From contig NZ_BSFK01000005.1 of assembly GCF_027922305.1 (NCBI RefSeq), positions 806,001-870,000 of the forward strand: DNA of 64,000 nt, written 5' to 3'. The position numbers were made by a program, and so were the translations under genes. How positions within the stretch are numbered: position 1 is the first letter of the stretch; each line of letters begins with the position of its first letter. The notes under the pieces are model-generated. The model searched no databases and was not told where the DNA came from. It worked only from the letters and a program-made list of their open reading frames with translations. Below are positions 1-8,905 of the stretch, in pieces. The stretch is from Methylopila jiangsuensis (lineage in GTDB: Bacteria > Pseudomonadota > Alphaproteobacteria > Rhizobiales > Methylopilaceae).

Positions 1-107
1 CCAGATCAGCCCGGAAACGGCGTTTACGATCCTTATCCTTTCGGCGTATGCAGGTTCAAAGGCTCACGGGTCAATGAGCCGCAGCACGCCGGGGAGGCGC
101 TCAACAC

Positions 108-2159
108 ATGTCCTTCGTCCGCTCCCACCTTCCGTGGGCCATTCTGGCGTTCATCGGAGCGTTCGCGCTCGGAACGGTCGCGCTTCACCGCGGCGAGTCG
201 ATCGGCGCTCTCTGGATCGTCGTGGCGGCGGTCTCCACCTATCTCGTCGCCTACCGCTATTACGCGCTGTTCATCGCCAACAACGTGCTGCGGCTCGATC
301 CGGCCTACGCCACGCCGGCGCAGCGCCTGAACGACGGCCTCGACTACGTTCCCACCAACAAATACGTCCTGTTCGGCCACCACTTCGCGGCGATCGCCGG
401 CGCCGGCCCGCTGGTCGGCCCGGTGCTCGCGGCGCAGATGGGCTACCTGCCCGGCACGCTGTGGATCATCGTCGGCGTGGTTCTCGCCGGCGCGGTGCAG
501 GACTTCCTGGTTCTGTTCCTCTCCACCCGGCGCGACGGCCGCTCGCTCGGCGACATCATCCGCCAGGAGATGGGCGCGACCGCGGGCATCATCGCCCAGA
601 TCGGCATCCTTCTGATCATGATCATCCTGCTGGCGGTGCTGGCGCTGGTGGTGGTGAAGGCGCTGGTGGGCTCGCCCTGGGGCATGTTCACGGTGGCCGC
701 GACCATCCCGATCGCGCTGTTCATGGGCCTCTACAGCCGCTTCCTGCGGCCGGGCCATGTGGGCGAGGTGTCGCTGATCGGCGTCGTGCTGCTGCTCGCC
801 TCCATCGTCTACGGCCAGCACGTGGCGGAAAGCCCGACGCTCGCGCCGCTGTTCACCTTCAAGGGCGAAGCCATCGCGCTGATGATCATCGGCTACGGCT
901 TCGTGGCTTCGGTCATCCCGGTGTGGCTGCTGCTCGCGCCGCGCGACTACCTCTCCACCTTCCTGAAGGTGGGCGCCGTGGTCGGCCTCGCCATCGGCAT
1001 CCTCGTGGTGATGCCGGACGTGAAGATGCCCGCCGTCACCAAGTTCATCGACGGCACCGGCCCGGTCTTCGCCGGCGCCATCTTCCCCTTCCTGTTCATC
1101 ACCATCGCCTGCGGCGCCGTCTCCGGCTTCCACTCGCTGATCGCCTCCGGCACCACGCCGAAGCTGATCGAGAACGAGACCCAGGCCAAGTTCATCGGCT
1201 ACGGCGCGATGCTCACCGAGAGCTTCGTGGCCATCATGGCGCTGATCGCGGCCTCGGTGCTTGAGCCGGGCGTCTATTTCGCCATGAACAGCCCGGCGGC
1301 GCTGATCGGCACGACGCCTGAGACCGCGGCCGCGGCCGTGTCGTCCTGGGGCTTCCAGATCACGCCGGCCGAACTCAGCCTGCTTGCGCAGCAGGTGGGC
1401 GAAAGCACCGTGCTGTCCCGCGCCGGCGGCGCGCCGACCCTCGCCGTCGGCATGTCGCACATCCTGTCCCAGCTCGTGGGCGGCGAAGCGCTGATGGCGT
1501 TCTGGTACCACTTCGCCATCCTGTTCGAGGCGCTGTTCATCCTGACCACGGTGGACGCCGGTACCCGCGTCTGCCGCTTCATGATCCAGGACCTGCTCGG
1601 CAACGTGACCCCGAAGTTCCGCGACACCAAGTCGTGGACCGCCAACGTGATCGCGACCGGCCTCGCGGTCACGGCCTGGGGCTACTTCCTGTATCAGGGC
1701 GTGGTGGATCCGCTCGGCGGCATCAACACGCTGTGGCCGCTGTTCGGCATCTCCAACCAGATGCTGGCCGCGATCGCGCTGACGCTGTGCACCGTGGCGC
1801 TGTTCAAGATGAAGCGCGAGCGCTACGCGTGGGTCACCATCGTGCCGACGGTGTGGCTGCTGATCTGCACGCTGACCGCCGGCTGGCAGAAGCTGTTCCA
1901 CCCGTCGCCGGCGGTGGGCTTCCTCGCCCACGCCAGGAAGTTCGGCGACGCCGCCGCGCAGGGGCAGGTTCTGGCCCCGGCCAAGTCGATCGAGCAGATG
2001 GGCCGCATCGTGTTCAACGACTACGTCAACGCCGGACTGACCGTCGCTTTCATGGCCGTGGTCATCGTCATGGTCGGCTTCGGCATCCGCTGGATTCTCG
2101 TCGCGCTGCGCTCGCCTTCGGCGACGGTGAACGAGATCCACGGCGTGCCGGCGGAGTGA
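108..2159 (+). CDS. cstA: Carbon starvation protein A (CstA family transporter)
   Basis: A 683-residue polytopic inner-membrane protein of the CstA/BtsT family, known as a pyruvate (and possibly peptide) proton symporter induced on carbon limitation. Hydrophobic segments run through the whole length, and family blocks are readable, such as HHFAAIAGAGPLVGPVLAAQ near residue 85 and SGFHSLIASGTTPK near residue 345. Length matches the family (about 690). The ATG at 108 has a GGGGAGG ribosome site ten bases upstream. A YbdD-type partner starts 5 bases after the stop, the usual two-gene arrangement. Family assignment is secure; the exact substrate is not visible. Confidence 0.96.
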   Translation: MSFVRSHLPWAILAFIGAFALGTVALHRGESIGALWIVVAAVSTYLVAYRYYALFIANNVLRLDPAYATPAQRLNDGLDYVPTNKYVLFGHHFAAIAGAGPLVGPVLAAQMGYLPGTLWIIVGVVLAGAVQDFLVLFLSTRRDGRSLGDIIRQEMGATAGIIAQIGILLIMIILLAVLALVVVKALVGSPWGMFTVAATIPIALFMGLYSRFLRPGHVGEVSLIGVVLLLASIVYGQHVAESPTLAPLFTFKGEAIALMIIGYGFVASVIPVWLLLAPRDYLSTFLKVGAVVGLAIGILVVMPDVKMPAVTKFIDGTGPVFAGAIFPFLFITIACGAVSGFHSLIASGTTPKLIENETQAKFIGYGAMLTESFVAIMALIAASVLEPGVYFAMNSPAALIGTTPETAAAAVSSWGFQITPAELSLLAQQVGESTVLSRAGGAPTLAVGMSHILSQLVGGEALMAFWYHFAILFEALFILTTVDAGTRVCRFMIQDLLGNVTPKFRDTKSWTANVIATGLAVTAWGYFLYQGVVDPLGGINTLWPLFGISNQMLAAIALTLCTVALFKMKRERYAWVTIVPTVWLLICTLTAGWQKLFHPSPAVGFLAHARKFGDAAAQGQVLAPAKSIEQMGRIVFNDYVNAGLTVAFMAVVIVMVGFGIRWILVALRSPSATVNEIHGVPAE

Positions 2160-2164
2160 GGCCG

Positions 2165-2401
2165 ATGCGGCGGACGCTGGAGGCGGCGCGGCTCAGGCTC
2201 GACCCGCTGCTCTGCGCCTGTCGCGCGGCGCGCGAGACCGCGCATCTCATGGTCGGGCTGCCCGACTACGAGCGCTATGTGGCCCATGTCCGGGCCAACC
2301 ACCCGGACACGGAGCCCATGGATCGCAGCGCGTTCTTCCGGGACGCCCAGGACCGCCGCTACGGCGGCGGAAACCACACGGGCGTCATGCGCTGCTGCTG
2401 A
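2165..2401 (+). CDS. CstA-associated small protein, YbdD/YjiX family (DUF466)
   Basis: A 78-residue soluble protein that reads as the YbdD/YjiX family: GLPDYERYVAH in the middle, HPDTEPM, then an FFRDAQDRRYGGG block and a C-terminal RCC. Genes of this family almost always follow cstA or btsT, as here, with 5 bases between them, so they form one transcript. Its biochemical role is not established; a role in function or assembly of the transporter is inferred from linkage. A rho-independent terminator follows 28 bases after the stop. The start at 2165 is the only in-frame ATG that fits the family length. Confidence 0.9.
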   Translation: MRRTLEAARLRLDPLLCACRAARETAHLMVGLPDYERYVAHVRANHPDTEPMDRSAFFRDAQDRRYGGGNHTGVMRCC

Positions 2402-2428
2402 CGGCGCACGAGCGGACAAACAAGATAA

Positions 2429-2460
2429 GGGCGCGGAGCCGACCAGCTCCGCGCCCTTTC
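2429..2460 (+). terminator. Rho-independent terminator of the cstA operon
   Basis: A perfect 11-bp GC-rich stem (2429-2439 paired with 2446-2456) with a 6-base loop, followed by TTTC. It lies 28 bases beyond the stop of the YbdD-family gene and ends the cstA transcript. Confidence 0.85.
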
Positions 2461-2510
2461 TCATTCCGCCTTCGCCAAGAGCTCAGACGCTGTCTGGACA
2501 TTCAGTCCGC

Positions 2511-2539
2511 CGTCATGCCCGCGCATCGCAGGCATGACG
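2511..2539. repeat. REP-like extragenic palindrome (CGTCATGCC/GGCATGACG)
   Basis: Nine-base inverted arms CGTCATGCC (2511-2519) and GGCATGACG (2531-2539) around an 11-base centre, between two convergent genes. Palindromes with this kind of core are common intergenic repeats in alphaproteobacteria. A related copy with a GGGCATGACGG end lies at 35050-35072. Function is unknown; mRNA 3' protection or a transposase-derived repeat are possibilities. Confidence 0.55.
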
Positions 2540-2581
2540 TGAGCTTTAATGGCGCGTTGCAGTCATATTCCGAGCGTGCGC

Positions 2582-3130
2582 TCAGACCTTACCGTCGAGG
2601 CCCATCTGGTAGTACTTGTGGGTGATGCTATCCTGGTTCTCCAGCAGCCAGTCGATGGTGGGCTCGTTCGACATGGCCTTGCGGATCGCCTGGGTCATGC
2701 CGCGGCGATGGATGTCGAACAGCACCTTGTGGTCGAGGTTCTCCACGTCGACGATCGTGGGCGCGAGCCAGACCGAGCAGATGATGCCGAGGTCGTTGGC
2801 CTTCTCCTTGGGGATGTAGCCCTCGCGCACCGCGTCCAGCACGCCGTTGGCGATCGCGAACTGCACCGTGCCCATCAGGATGTTCGTGTAGCGCGGATTG
2901 TCGACCGTCACCTTCGACACGCAGAGCGTGATCGGCCGCACCATGATGTCGGTGTTGAGCAGCGCGAACACGCGGGTATGGCCGGCGACCTGATCGCCGG
3001 TCAGGGTCGCGAGCGCGGTCCCGACCGGGCCGTCCAGCTCGCCGATCACCACCTCCGGCTCGGCCGCGGTTCCGGGAGGGCCGCCGGCGACCAGCGCCTC
3101 GCCGGCGCGCAGAACGATGCGGTTGGACAT
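2582..3130 (-). CDS. Formaldehyde-activating enzyme (Fae) family protein, divergent paralogue
   Basis: A 182-residue Fae-family protein. True Fae condenses formaldehyde with tetrahydromethanopterin in methylotrophs. Family features seen: GEALV near the N-terminus, the central KVTVDNPRYTN block, AIANGVLDAVREGYIP and the C-terminal half through SNEPTIDWLLENQDSITH. Compared from memory with the Methylorubrum enzyme, the histidine proposed as general acid/base (in VAHIDL) is replaced by Glu24 in AAEPEVV, so catalysis is doubtful; it resembles the poorly understood Fae2/Fae3-type paralogues. Of two nearby ATGs I chose 3130, which sits 6 bases after GAGGAG; the ATG at 3136 abuts that site. It stands alone, with no other C1 genes in the window. 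Confidence 0.85.
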   Translation of the reverse strand: MSNRIVLRAGEALVAGGPPGTAAEPEVVIGELDGPVGTALATLTGDQVAGHTRVFALLNTDIMVRPITLCVSKVTVDNPRYTNILMGTVQFAIANGVLDAVREGYIPKEKANDLGIICSVWLAPTIVDVENLDHKVLFDIHRRGMTQAIRKAMSNEPTIDWLLENQDSITHKYYQMGLDGKV

Positions 3131-3189
3131 CAACATCTCCTCATGCGTCCACGGCCCTCACGCGAACGGCGCGCGAAGGCCTTTACGTC

Positions 3190-4470
3190 TCAGGCTTCCG
3201 CAGGCTTCGCCGGCGCGCGCTCGGCCGGCAGGCGCAGGCAGAGCAGAAGCGCGGGCAGGCCCGACAGGAAGGTGGCGATGAAGTACGGCCCATAGCCGAC
3301 CGCGTCCACCGCATAACCCGACAATCCGCCCACCAGATGCCCGGGAAGCGCGTAGATCGAACTCAGCACCGCGTAGCGGGTGGCGGAGAACTCCGACGCC
3401 GCGAGCTTCGACATGAATGCGATCAGCGCCGTGCCCGCGATGCCGGACGCCACGTTGTCGAAGCAGATGGCGAGCGCCAGCATCCAGATCTCGTGGCCCA
3501 CGCCATGCAGGGTCGCGAACAGCAGGTTGGTGGTCGAGGACGCCACGATGCCGATCACCAGCACCGCGCGCATGGAGAGCCGCGTCAGCAGGAAACCGCC
3601 GAGGAAGGCGCCGCCGATGGTGAGCGCCACGCCGAACACCTTGGAGACGCTGGCGATCTCCGCCTTGCTGAAGCCGGTGTCCACGTAGAGCGCCTGCGCC
3701 ATCACCCCCGCCAGCAGGTCCGGCATGCGGTAGAGCCCGATCAGGCACAGGATGGCGAGCGGGATCGTGGTGACGAGCAGGATCAGATCGCGGACCGGCG
3801 CCTCGAGCAGCGAGCCTTCGGTCCGGGCGTGCTCCCGGTCCGCGGAGGGCGGAATCAGCAGGACGGTCAGCGCCGCCACCACCAGCATGATCGCCGCCAT
3901 GGCGAGATAGCTGGCGTTCCAGCCGAAGCCCTCGGCGATGAACAGCGCGCCCGCGCCGGAGGTCAGCACCGCCAGCCGGTAGCCGAGCTGGTAGCCGGCG
4001 GCGAGCACGCCCTGCTGCTCGGCTTCGGCCACGTCCACGCGCCAGCCGTCGATCGCCGCGTCCTGAGCCGCCGAGAACAGCGCCGCCGCGAAGCAGGCCG
4101 CCGCCATCACCGGCAGGCTCACCGTCGGGTCGCAGAACGCCATCAGCGCCAGCCCGCCTGAGACGCCGAGCTGAAGCACGAAGATCCATGCCCGGCGCCG
4201 GCCAAGCGCGCGGCCGAGCGGCCCGAGCGCATAGGCGTCGAGGAACGGCGCGATGATGAACTTCAGGCTGTAGGCGATGCTGGCCCAGGACATCAGGCCG
4301 ATCTCGGCTAAGCCTACCCCCGCCTCGCGCAGCCAGATGGCGAGCGTGCCAAGCACCAGCAGGAACGGCAGGCCCGAGGCGTAGCCCAGCACGCCCGCCG
4401 CGAAACGCTTCAGGCCGATCGACGCGCCTGGCGCGCGCGGCGCGGACGGAGCTGCGGCGTGATCGGACAA
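3190..4470 (-). CDS. AmpG-type muropeptide MFS transporter
   Basis: A major facilitator protein of the AmpG group, which imports anhydro-muropeptides for cell-wall recycling. The AmpG signature GYASGLPFLL is near the N-terminus, AAQDAAIDGW in the middle, and SATRYAVLSSIYALPGHLVG toward the C-terminus. About a dozen hydrophobic segments are visible. I place the start at TTG 4470, five bases after a GGGGGAGG ribosome site; an upstream ATG at 4560 would add 30 Arg/Ala-rich residues without a ribosome site. It lies on the same strand as the Fae-like gene, 59 bases upstream of it. Substrate identity is inferred from the family. Confidence 0.85.
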   Translation of the reverse strand: MSDHAAAPSAPRAPGASIGLKRFAAGVLGYASGLPFLLVLGTLAIWLREAGVGLAEIGLMSWASIAYSLKFIIAPFLDAYALGPLGRALGRRRAWIFVLQLGVSGGLALMAFCDPTVSLPVMAAACFAAALFSAAQDAAIDGWRVDVAEAEQQGVLAAGYQLGYRLAVLTSGAGALFIAEGFGWNASYLAMAAIMLVVAALTVLLIPPSADREHARTEGSLLEAPVRDLILLVTTIPLAILCLIGLYRMPDLLAGVMAQALYVDTGFSKAEIASVSKVFGVALTIGGAFLGGFLLTRLSMRAVLVIGIVASSTTNLLFATLHGVGHEIWMLALAICFDNVASGIAGTALIAFMSKLAASEFSATRYAVLSSIYALPGHLVGGLSGYAVDAVGYGPYFIATFLSGLPALLLCLRLPAERAPAKPAEA

Positions 4471-4475
4471 GGCGG

Positions 4476-4483
4476 CCTCCCCC
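4476..4483 (-). promoter_or_regulatory. Ribosome-binding site deciding the ampG-like TTG start
   Basis: On the minus strand this reads GGGGGAGG, five bases before the TTG at 4470. It is the only good Shine-Dalgarno sequence near the 5' end of the gene and argues for the TTG start over the ATG at 4560. Confidence 0.6.
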
Positions 4484-4576
4484 GGGGACGGAACCCTTCG
4501 CGCCGCGCGGCGATTCGCGCGGCCGCGCCCTGTCTTAGCGCCAATCGCAGCCGCCGGCATTCACACCGGAGGCACG

Positions 4577-4635
4577 GAAATTAACTCCACTAAGTTGACA
4601 GGTTATATGGATTGTATAGAAATTACGAAGAACAC
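4577..4635 (+). promoter_or_regulatory. AT-rich promoter/operator region of the sulfonate operon
   Basis: A short AT-rich island in very GC-rich surroundings, 120-180 bases before the first sulfonate gene. It contains TTGACA at 4595-4600, a good -35 match, followed by TATA-like hexamers (TATATG at 4604, TATAGA at 4615), none at an ideal 17-base spacing. A LysR-type sulfur regulator (CysB/Cbl class) would be expected to act here by analogy with ssu operons; no binding site can be proved by eye. Confidence 0.4.
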
Positions 4636-4755
4636 CGCCGGGCCGCCCGGCGCCGATCGGGAGGCCGGACCCATGACGCGCTGTCGATTCCGCCGCTGAC
4701 CACGCCGCCCTAGCCGGCCCTTAGCCTCTCGTTCCCGACGTCAACGGATAATCCC

Positions 4756-5697
4756 ATGCTCACCCGTCGCACCGCGCTCGCCACCCTTTCGGCGGCCGTC
4801 GCCGCGCCCGCCCTGATCCGCTCCGCCCGCGCGGACGCCCGCAAGATCCGCATCGGCCTGCAGAAGAACGGCGTCTTCCTCATCGCCCGCACCCGGCGCA
4901 CGCTGGAGCAGCGCTTCGAGGCCGAAGGCGTCGCGGTCGAATGGCTGGAGTTCACCTTCGGCCCGCCGCTTCTGGAGGCGCTGAACGTCGGCTCCATCGA
5001 CATCGGCACCACCGGCGACGCGCCGCCGATCTTCGCCCAGGCCGCGCGCGGACGCTTCGTCTACGCCGCCACCTATCCCGCCTCCGGCGCCGCCATCCTC
5101 GTGCCGAAGGACTCGCCGCTGAAGACGGTGGCCGACCTCAAGGGCAAGCGCATCGCCATCCCCAAAGGCTCCAGCGCCCACAACGTGGCGGTGCAGCTCA
5201 TCGAGAAGGCGGGCCTCGGCTTCGACGAGGTGAACGCGGCCTATCTGCCGCCGGCGGACGGGCAGGCGGCCTTCGCCCGCGGCTCCGTGGACGCCTGGGC
5301 GGTGTGGGATCCGTTCTTCGCCATCGCGGAGGAGACGCTCGGCGCCCGCGTGCTGTCGTCCAGCGCCGACGCCGGCCCCCAGAACGGCTTCACCCTCGCC
5401 AACCGCGACTTCGCAAACGCCAACGGCGACCTGCTGAAAGGCGTGGTGGACGCGTTCGGCGAGGTCGGCGCCTGGGCCGACGGCCACAAGGACGAGGTGG
5501 CCGAGCTGTTCTCCGCCGCGACCAAGACCCCGATCGAGGCCCAGCGGCGCGCCCAGACCCGCACCGGCTACGCCGTGCGACCCATCACCCCGGAGGTGGT
5601 GGCGACCCAGCAGGCCAACGCCGACCGCTTCCACCGCATCGGCCTGATCCCGAACGCGATCACGGTGGCGGACGCGGTCTGGACCCCCGGCGCCTGA
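4756..5697 (+). CDS. ssuA: Sulfonate ABC transporter substrate-binding protein (first copy)
   Basis: A 313-residue periplasmic binding protein for aliphatic sulfonates or taurine-like compounds. The N-terminus has a twin-arginine-type signal (TRRTALATLS, then an Ala-rich segment ending SARADA). SsuA-family blocks follow: GPPLLEALNVGSIDIGTTGD near residue 75, DLKGKRIAIPKGSSAHN near 135 and SVDAWAVWDPFFA near 180. It opens a seven-gene operon, with the permease 11 bases downstream. A second, diverged copy is the fifth gene. Exact ligand unknown. Confidence 0.93.
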   Translation: MLTRRTALATLSAAVAAPALIRSARADARKIRIGLQKNGVFLIARTRRTLEQRFEAEGVAVEWLEFTFGPPLLEALNVGSIDIGTTGDAPPIFAQAARGRFVYAATYPASGAAILVPKDSPLKTVADLKGKRIAIPKGSSAHNVAVQLIEKAGLGFDEVNAAYLPPADGQAAFARGSVDAWAVWDPFFAIAEETLGARVLSSSADAGPQNGFTLANRDFANANGDLLKGVVDAFGEVGAWADGHKDEVAELFSAATKTPIEAQRRAQTRTGYAVRPITPEVVATQQANADRFHRIGLIPNAITVADAVWTPGA

Positions 5698-5708
5698 AGG
5701 AGACCGAC

Positions 5709-6479
5709 GTGAACCTGTTCAAATCCGGCGATCTGCTCGCCTTCGTCATCCCGGTCGGGCTGATCCTGGTCTGGCAGGCCCTGTCCTCGGCCGGCTATCT
5801 GGCGCCCGAGGTGCTGCCGGCGCCGACCGCCGTCGCCCTCGCCGGCTGGCGGCTCGCCACCTCCGGCGAGCTCTGGACGAACATCGCCATCAGCGCCTGG
5901 CGCGCAGGCGTGGGCTTCCTGATCGGCGGCGGCATCGGCTTCGCGTTCGGCCTCGCCAACGGCCTGTCCAAGCTCTCCGAACGCCTCACCGACCCGACCA
6001 TCCAGATGGTGCGCACCATCCCCCATCTGGCGATGATCCCGCTGGTCATCCTGTGGTTCGGCATCGACGAGACCGCCAAGATCTTCCTGGTGGCGCTCGG
6101 CGTGTCCTTCCCGATCTACCTCAACACCCTGCACGGCGTGCGCACCGTGGACGCCCAGCTCGTGGAGATGGGCCGAGCCTACGGCATGACGCCGGTTGAG
6201 CTGTTCCTCAAGGTGGTGCTGCCGGGCGCCCTGCCCTCCATCTTCGTCGGCCTGCGCTACGCGCTCGGCATCATGTGGCTGACGCTGATCGTGGCCGAGA
6301 CCATCTCCGCTTCCTCGGGCCTCGGCTACATGGCCATGAACGCCCGCGAGTTCATGCTGGTCGACGTCGTGGTGCTGTCGATCCTGATCTACGCCCTGCT
6401 GGGCAAGCTCGCGGACTCCGTCGCCCGCTGGCTGGAACGCGCCACGCTCTCCTGGCACCCCGCCTACATCGCCCGCTGA
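5709..6479 (+). CDS. ssuC: Sulfonate ABC transporter permease
   Basis: A 256-residue inner-membrane permease of the SsuC/TauC type with about six transmembrane segments. The coupling region that contacts the ATPase is recognisable (EMGRAYGMTPVELFLKVVLPG, near residues 155-175). The start is GTG 5709: AAGGAG at 5697-5702 lies six bases upstream and overlaps the end of the preceding gene, whereas the open frame extending further upstream only shadows that gene. It follows the binding protein by 11 bases and precedes the ATPase by 12. Confidence 0.93.
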   Translation: MNLFKSGDLLAFVIPVGLILVWQALSSAGYLAPEVLPAPTAVALAGWRLATSGELWTNIAISAWRAGVGFLIGGGIGFAFGLANGLSKLSERLTDPTIQMVRTIPHLAMIPLVILWFGIDETAKIFLVALGVSFPIYLNTLHGVRTVDAQLVEMGRAYGMTPVELFLKVVLPGALPSIFVGLRYALGIMWLTLIVAETISASSGLGYMAMNAREFMLVDVVVLSILIYALLGKLADSVARWLERATLSWHPAYIAR

Positions 6480-6491
6480 AGGACGCGTCCC

Positions 6492-7373
6492 ATGACCGCA
6501 CGCACTTTCTCCGCTCGCCTGCTGTCGCCGCGCGGCCTCGCCGCGGCCTTCGCCCCCGCCTCCGCGCCGAAGCCGCAACTGCGCGCGGCCGGCGGCCGCG
6601 GCGCCTCGGTGACGCTGCGGGGCTTCTCCAAATCCTTCGGCCCGAAACAGGTGCTGAAGAAGCTCGACCTGCATGCGCCAGCCGGCCAGTTCATCGCCAT
6701 CGTCGGCAAGAGCGGCTGCGGCAAGAGCACCCTGCTCCGGGCCATTCTCGGCCTCGACCAGCCGACGGACGGCGTGGTGACGGTGGCCGACCAGCCGCCG
6801 ACCTCGGACTCGGCCCGCATCATGTTCCAGGAGCCGCGGCTGCTGCCCTGGGCGCGCGTGCTGGACAACGTGCTGGTGGGCGTGCGCGGCCTGGGCAAGA
6901 TCGAGGCTCGCGAGGCGGCGCTGGACGCGCTGCGCAAGGTCGGGCTCGGCGACCGGGCCGGCGAATGGCCCTCCGTGCTGTCCGGCGGCCAGAAGCAGCG
7001 GGTGGCGCTGGCGCGCGCCCTCGTCAGCCGCCCCCGTCTGCTGGCGCTGGACGAGCCGCTCGGCGCCCTCGACGCCCTCACCCGCATCGAGATGCAGAAC
7101 CTGCTGGAGCGCATCTGGCAGAAGCAGGGCTTCACCGCCGTGCTGGTGACCCATGACGTGTCCGAGGCGCTGGCGCTCGCCGACCGGGTGATCGTGCTGG
7201 AGGACGGCGGCGTCTCGCTCGACCTTACCGTCGACCTGCCCCGTCCCCGCCGCCGCGGTTCGCCCGGCATCGCCCGGCTCGAAGGCCAGATCCTCGACCG
7301 CCTGTTCGGCGCCGCCGACCGCGACGCCCCCACCGACCTCCATGGCGACCTGGCGCAGGAGCTCTACGCATGA
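6492..7373 (+). CDS. ssuB: Sulfonate ABC transporter ATP-binding protein
   Basis: A 293-residue ABC ATPase that energises the sulfonate importer. Walker [10 protein letters not shown] is near residue 75, the signature [14 protein letters not shown] near 160, Walker [13 protein letters not shown] near 180 and the H-loop VTHD near 220. An N-terminal extension of about 35 residues, rich in Ala/Pro/Arg, precedes the nucleotide-binding domain. Its last codons overlap the start of the flavin reductase gene by four bases (ATGA), so the two are probably translationally coupled. Confidence 0.93.
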   Translation: MTARTFSARLLSPRGLAAAFAPASAPKPQLRAAGGRGASVTLRGFSKSFGPKQVLKKLDLHAPAGQFIAIVGKSGCGKSTLLRAILGLDQPTDGVVTVADQPPTSDSARIMFQEPRLLPWARVLDNVLVGVRGLGKIEAREAALDALRKVGLGDRAGEWPSVLSGGQKQRVALARALVSRPRLLALDEPLGALDALTRIEMQNLLERIWQKQGFTAVLVTHDVSEALALADRVIVLEDGGVSLDLTVDLPRPRRRGSPGIARLEGQILDRLFGAADRDAPTDLHGDLAQELYA

Positions 7374-7918
7374 CCCGCAAGACCATCGTCGCCATCGCCG
7401 GCAGCCTCGGCCGCCCGTCCCGCACCCGCCGGCTGGTGGAGGACGTCGCCGCCCGCATCCAGGCCCGCTCCGGCGCGGAGCTGATCCTGCTCGACGTGGC
7501 CGATCTCGCGCCCGAGCTTGGCCGCACGCTCGCCCGCGACGCCGCGCCGCCCGCGCTGGACGCCGGTCTTCGCGCCATCGAGGCCGCCGATCTGATCATC
7601 GCCGGATCCCCTGTCTACAAAGGCTCTTACAGCGGCTTCTTCAAGCACCTGATCGACCTAGTGGACTACCGCGCCCTCACCGGCACGCCCGTCGCCCTGC
7701 TCGCCACCGGCGGGTCCGAGCGGCACGCGCTGTCCGTCGAGCACCAGCTCCGGCCTCTGTTCGCCTCTTTCGACGCGCTGACGCTGCCGACGGCGGTGTT
7801 CGCGCTCGACCGCTCCATCGTGGACGGCCGCGTCACCGACGAGCGGGTGGCGGCCCGGCTCGACACGCTGGTGGCCGAAGCCGCTTTCGCCCTGACCCGA
7901 CCGGCGCTCGCCGCCTGA
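7370..7918 (+). CDS. NADPH-dependent FMN reductase (SsuE/MsuE type)
   Basis: A 182-residue flavodoxin-like reductase. It supplies FMNH2 to the alkanesulfonate monooxygenase encoded two genes downstream. The phosphate-binding loop is [13 protein letters not shown] near residue 11 and the conserved [19 protein letters not shown] lies near 78, both typical of SsuE/MsuE. It overlaps ssuB by four bases and precedes the second ssuA by 30. Whether it is nearer SsuE or MsuE cannot be settled by eye. Confidence 0.92.
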   Translation: MTRKTIVAIAGSLGRPSRTRRLVEDVAARIQARSGAELILLDVADLAPELGRTLARDAAPPALDAGLRAIEAADLIIAGSPVYKGSYSGFFKHLIDLVDYRALTGTPVALLATGGSERHALSVEHQLRPLFASFDALTLPTAVFALDRSIVDGRVTDERVAARLDTLVAEAAFALTRPALAA

Positions 7919-7948
7919 TCCCCTTATTCCTGACCGGACCCACAGACC

Positions 7949-8905
7949 ATGACCAGCTTCACCCGCCGCGCCGCCGGCAAGACCCTCGCCGCCCTGGCGC
8001 TCGCCGGCGCCTTCGGCGCCGCCGCTCCCGCCGTGGCGCAGGAGCGCGAGTTCCGCGTCGGCTATCAGAAATCGGGCGCCCTCATCCTGCTCAAGGGCAA
8101 GGGAACGCTGGAGGAAAAGCTGAAGCCGCTCGGCGTCCGCGTCAAATGGGCCGAGTTCCAGTTCGGCCCTCCGATGCTGGAGGCCCTGAACGCCGGCGCG
8201 ATCGACTTCGCGACCACCGGCGAGTCGCCCCCGATCTTCGCCCAGCTTGCGAGCCCGAACTTCGCCTACGTCGCCTACGATCCGGACTCGTCGAAGAGCG
8301 AGGCGCTGCTGGTGCAGGGCGACAGCCCGATCACCACCATCGCCGGGCTGAAGGGCAAGACCGTCGCCGTCGCGAAGGGCTCTAACTCGCACTACTTTCT
8401 GGTGAAGGCGCTCGAGAAGGGCGGCCTGAGCTATTCCGACGTCAAGGTGGCGTATCTCGCGCCGGCTGACGCCCGCGCGGCGCTGCAGAACCGCTCGGTC
8501 GACGCCTGGTCGGTGTGGGATCCCTACTATGCGGCGGCCGAGGCCGCCGGCGCCCGCGCGCTCACCGACGGCCAGGGACTGGTCAGGAACTACCAGTTCT
8601 TCCTGTCCGACAAGCGTTTCGTGGAAAAGAACGCCGACATCCTGCGCGTCACGTTCGAGGAGCTGAAGAAGGTCGAGGACTGGGTGCTCAAGGAGCCCAA
8701 GACCGCTGCGGCGGAGCTGGCGCCGATCGTCGGCATCCCGGCCCCCATTCTCGAAAAGGCCATTCTCCGGCAGGGCTTCGGCCTGAAGCCGGTGACGAAG
8801 GAGATCGCCGCCGAGCAGCAGAAGATCGCGGACACCTTCCTCGAACTGAAGCTGCTGCCGAAGCCGATCAATGTGGCCGACGCCATCGTCGAGGTGACCC
8901 CATGA
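7949..8905 (+). CDS. ssuA: Sulfonate ABC transporter substrate-binding protein (second copy)
   Basis: A 318-residue sulfonate-binding protein with a twin-arginine-like signal ([15 protein letters not shown], cleavage after AVAQ). Blocks parallel the first copy: [37 protein letters not shown] and [13 protein letters not shown], but the C-terminal third differs considerably. Only one permease/ATPase pair is in the operon, so the two binding proteins probably share it and widen the ligand range. Its stop overlaps the ssuD start (ATGA). Confidence 0.93.
   Translation: MTSFTRRAAGKTLAALALAGAFGAAAPAVAQEREFRVGYQKSGALILLKGKGTLEEKLKPLGVRVKWAEFQFGPPMLEALNAGAIDFATTGESPPIFAQLASPNFAYVAYDPDSSKSEALLVQGDSPITTIAGLKGKTVAVAKGSNSHYFLVKALEKGGLSYSDVKVAYLAPADARAALQNRSVDAWSVWDPYYAAAEAAGARALTDGQGLVRNYQFFLSDKRFVEKNADILRVTFEELKKVEDWVLKEPKTAAAELAPIVGIPAPILEKAILRQGFGLKPVTKEIAAEQQKIADTFLELKLLPKPINVADAIVEVTP

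Noticed and set aside
33-2141. 702-residue minus-strand reading frame opposite cstA, rich in Arg, His, Asp and Gly
   Set aside because: It is the antisense shadow of cstA in GC-rich DNA. Its composition is unlike real proteins here and it has no motif or ribosome site. Similar long antisense frames throughout (for example 24081-26522, 35013-37220, 52427-54025) are rejected on the same grounds.
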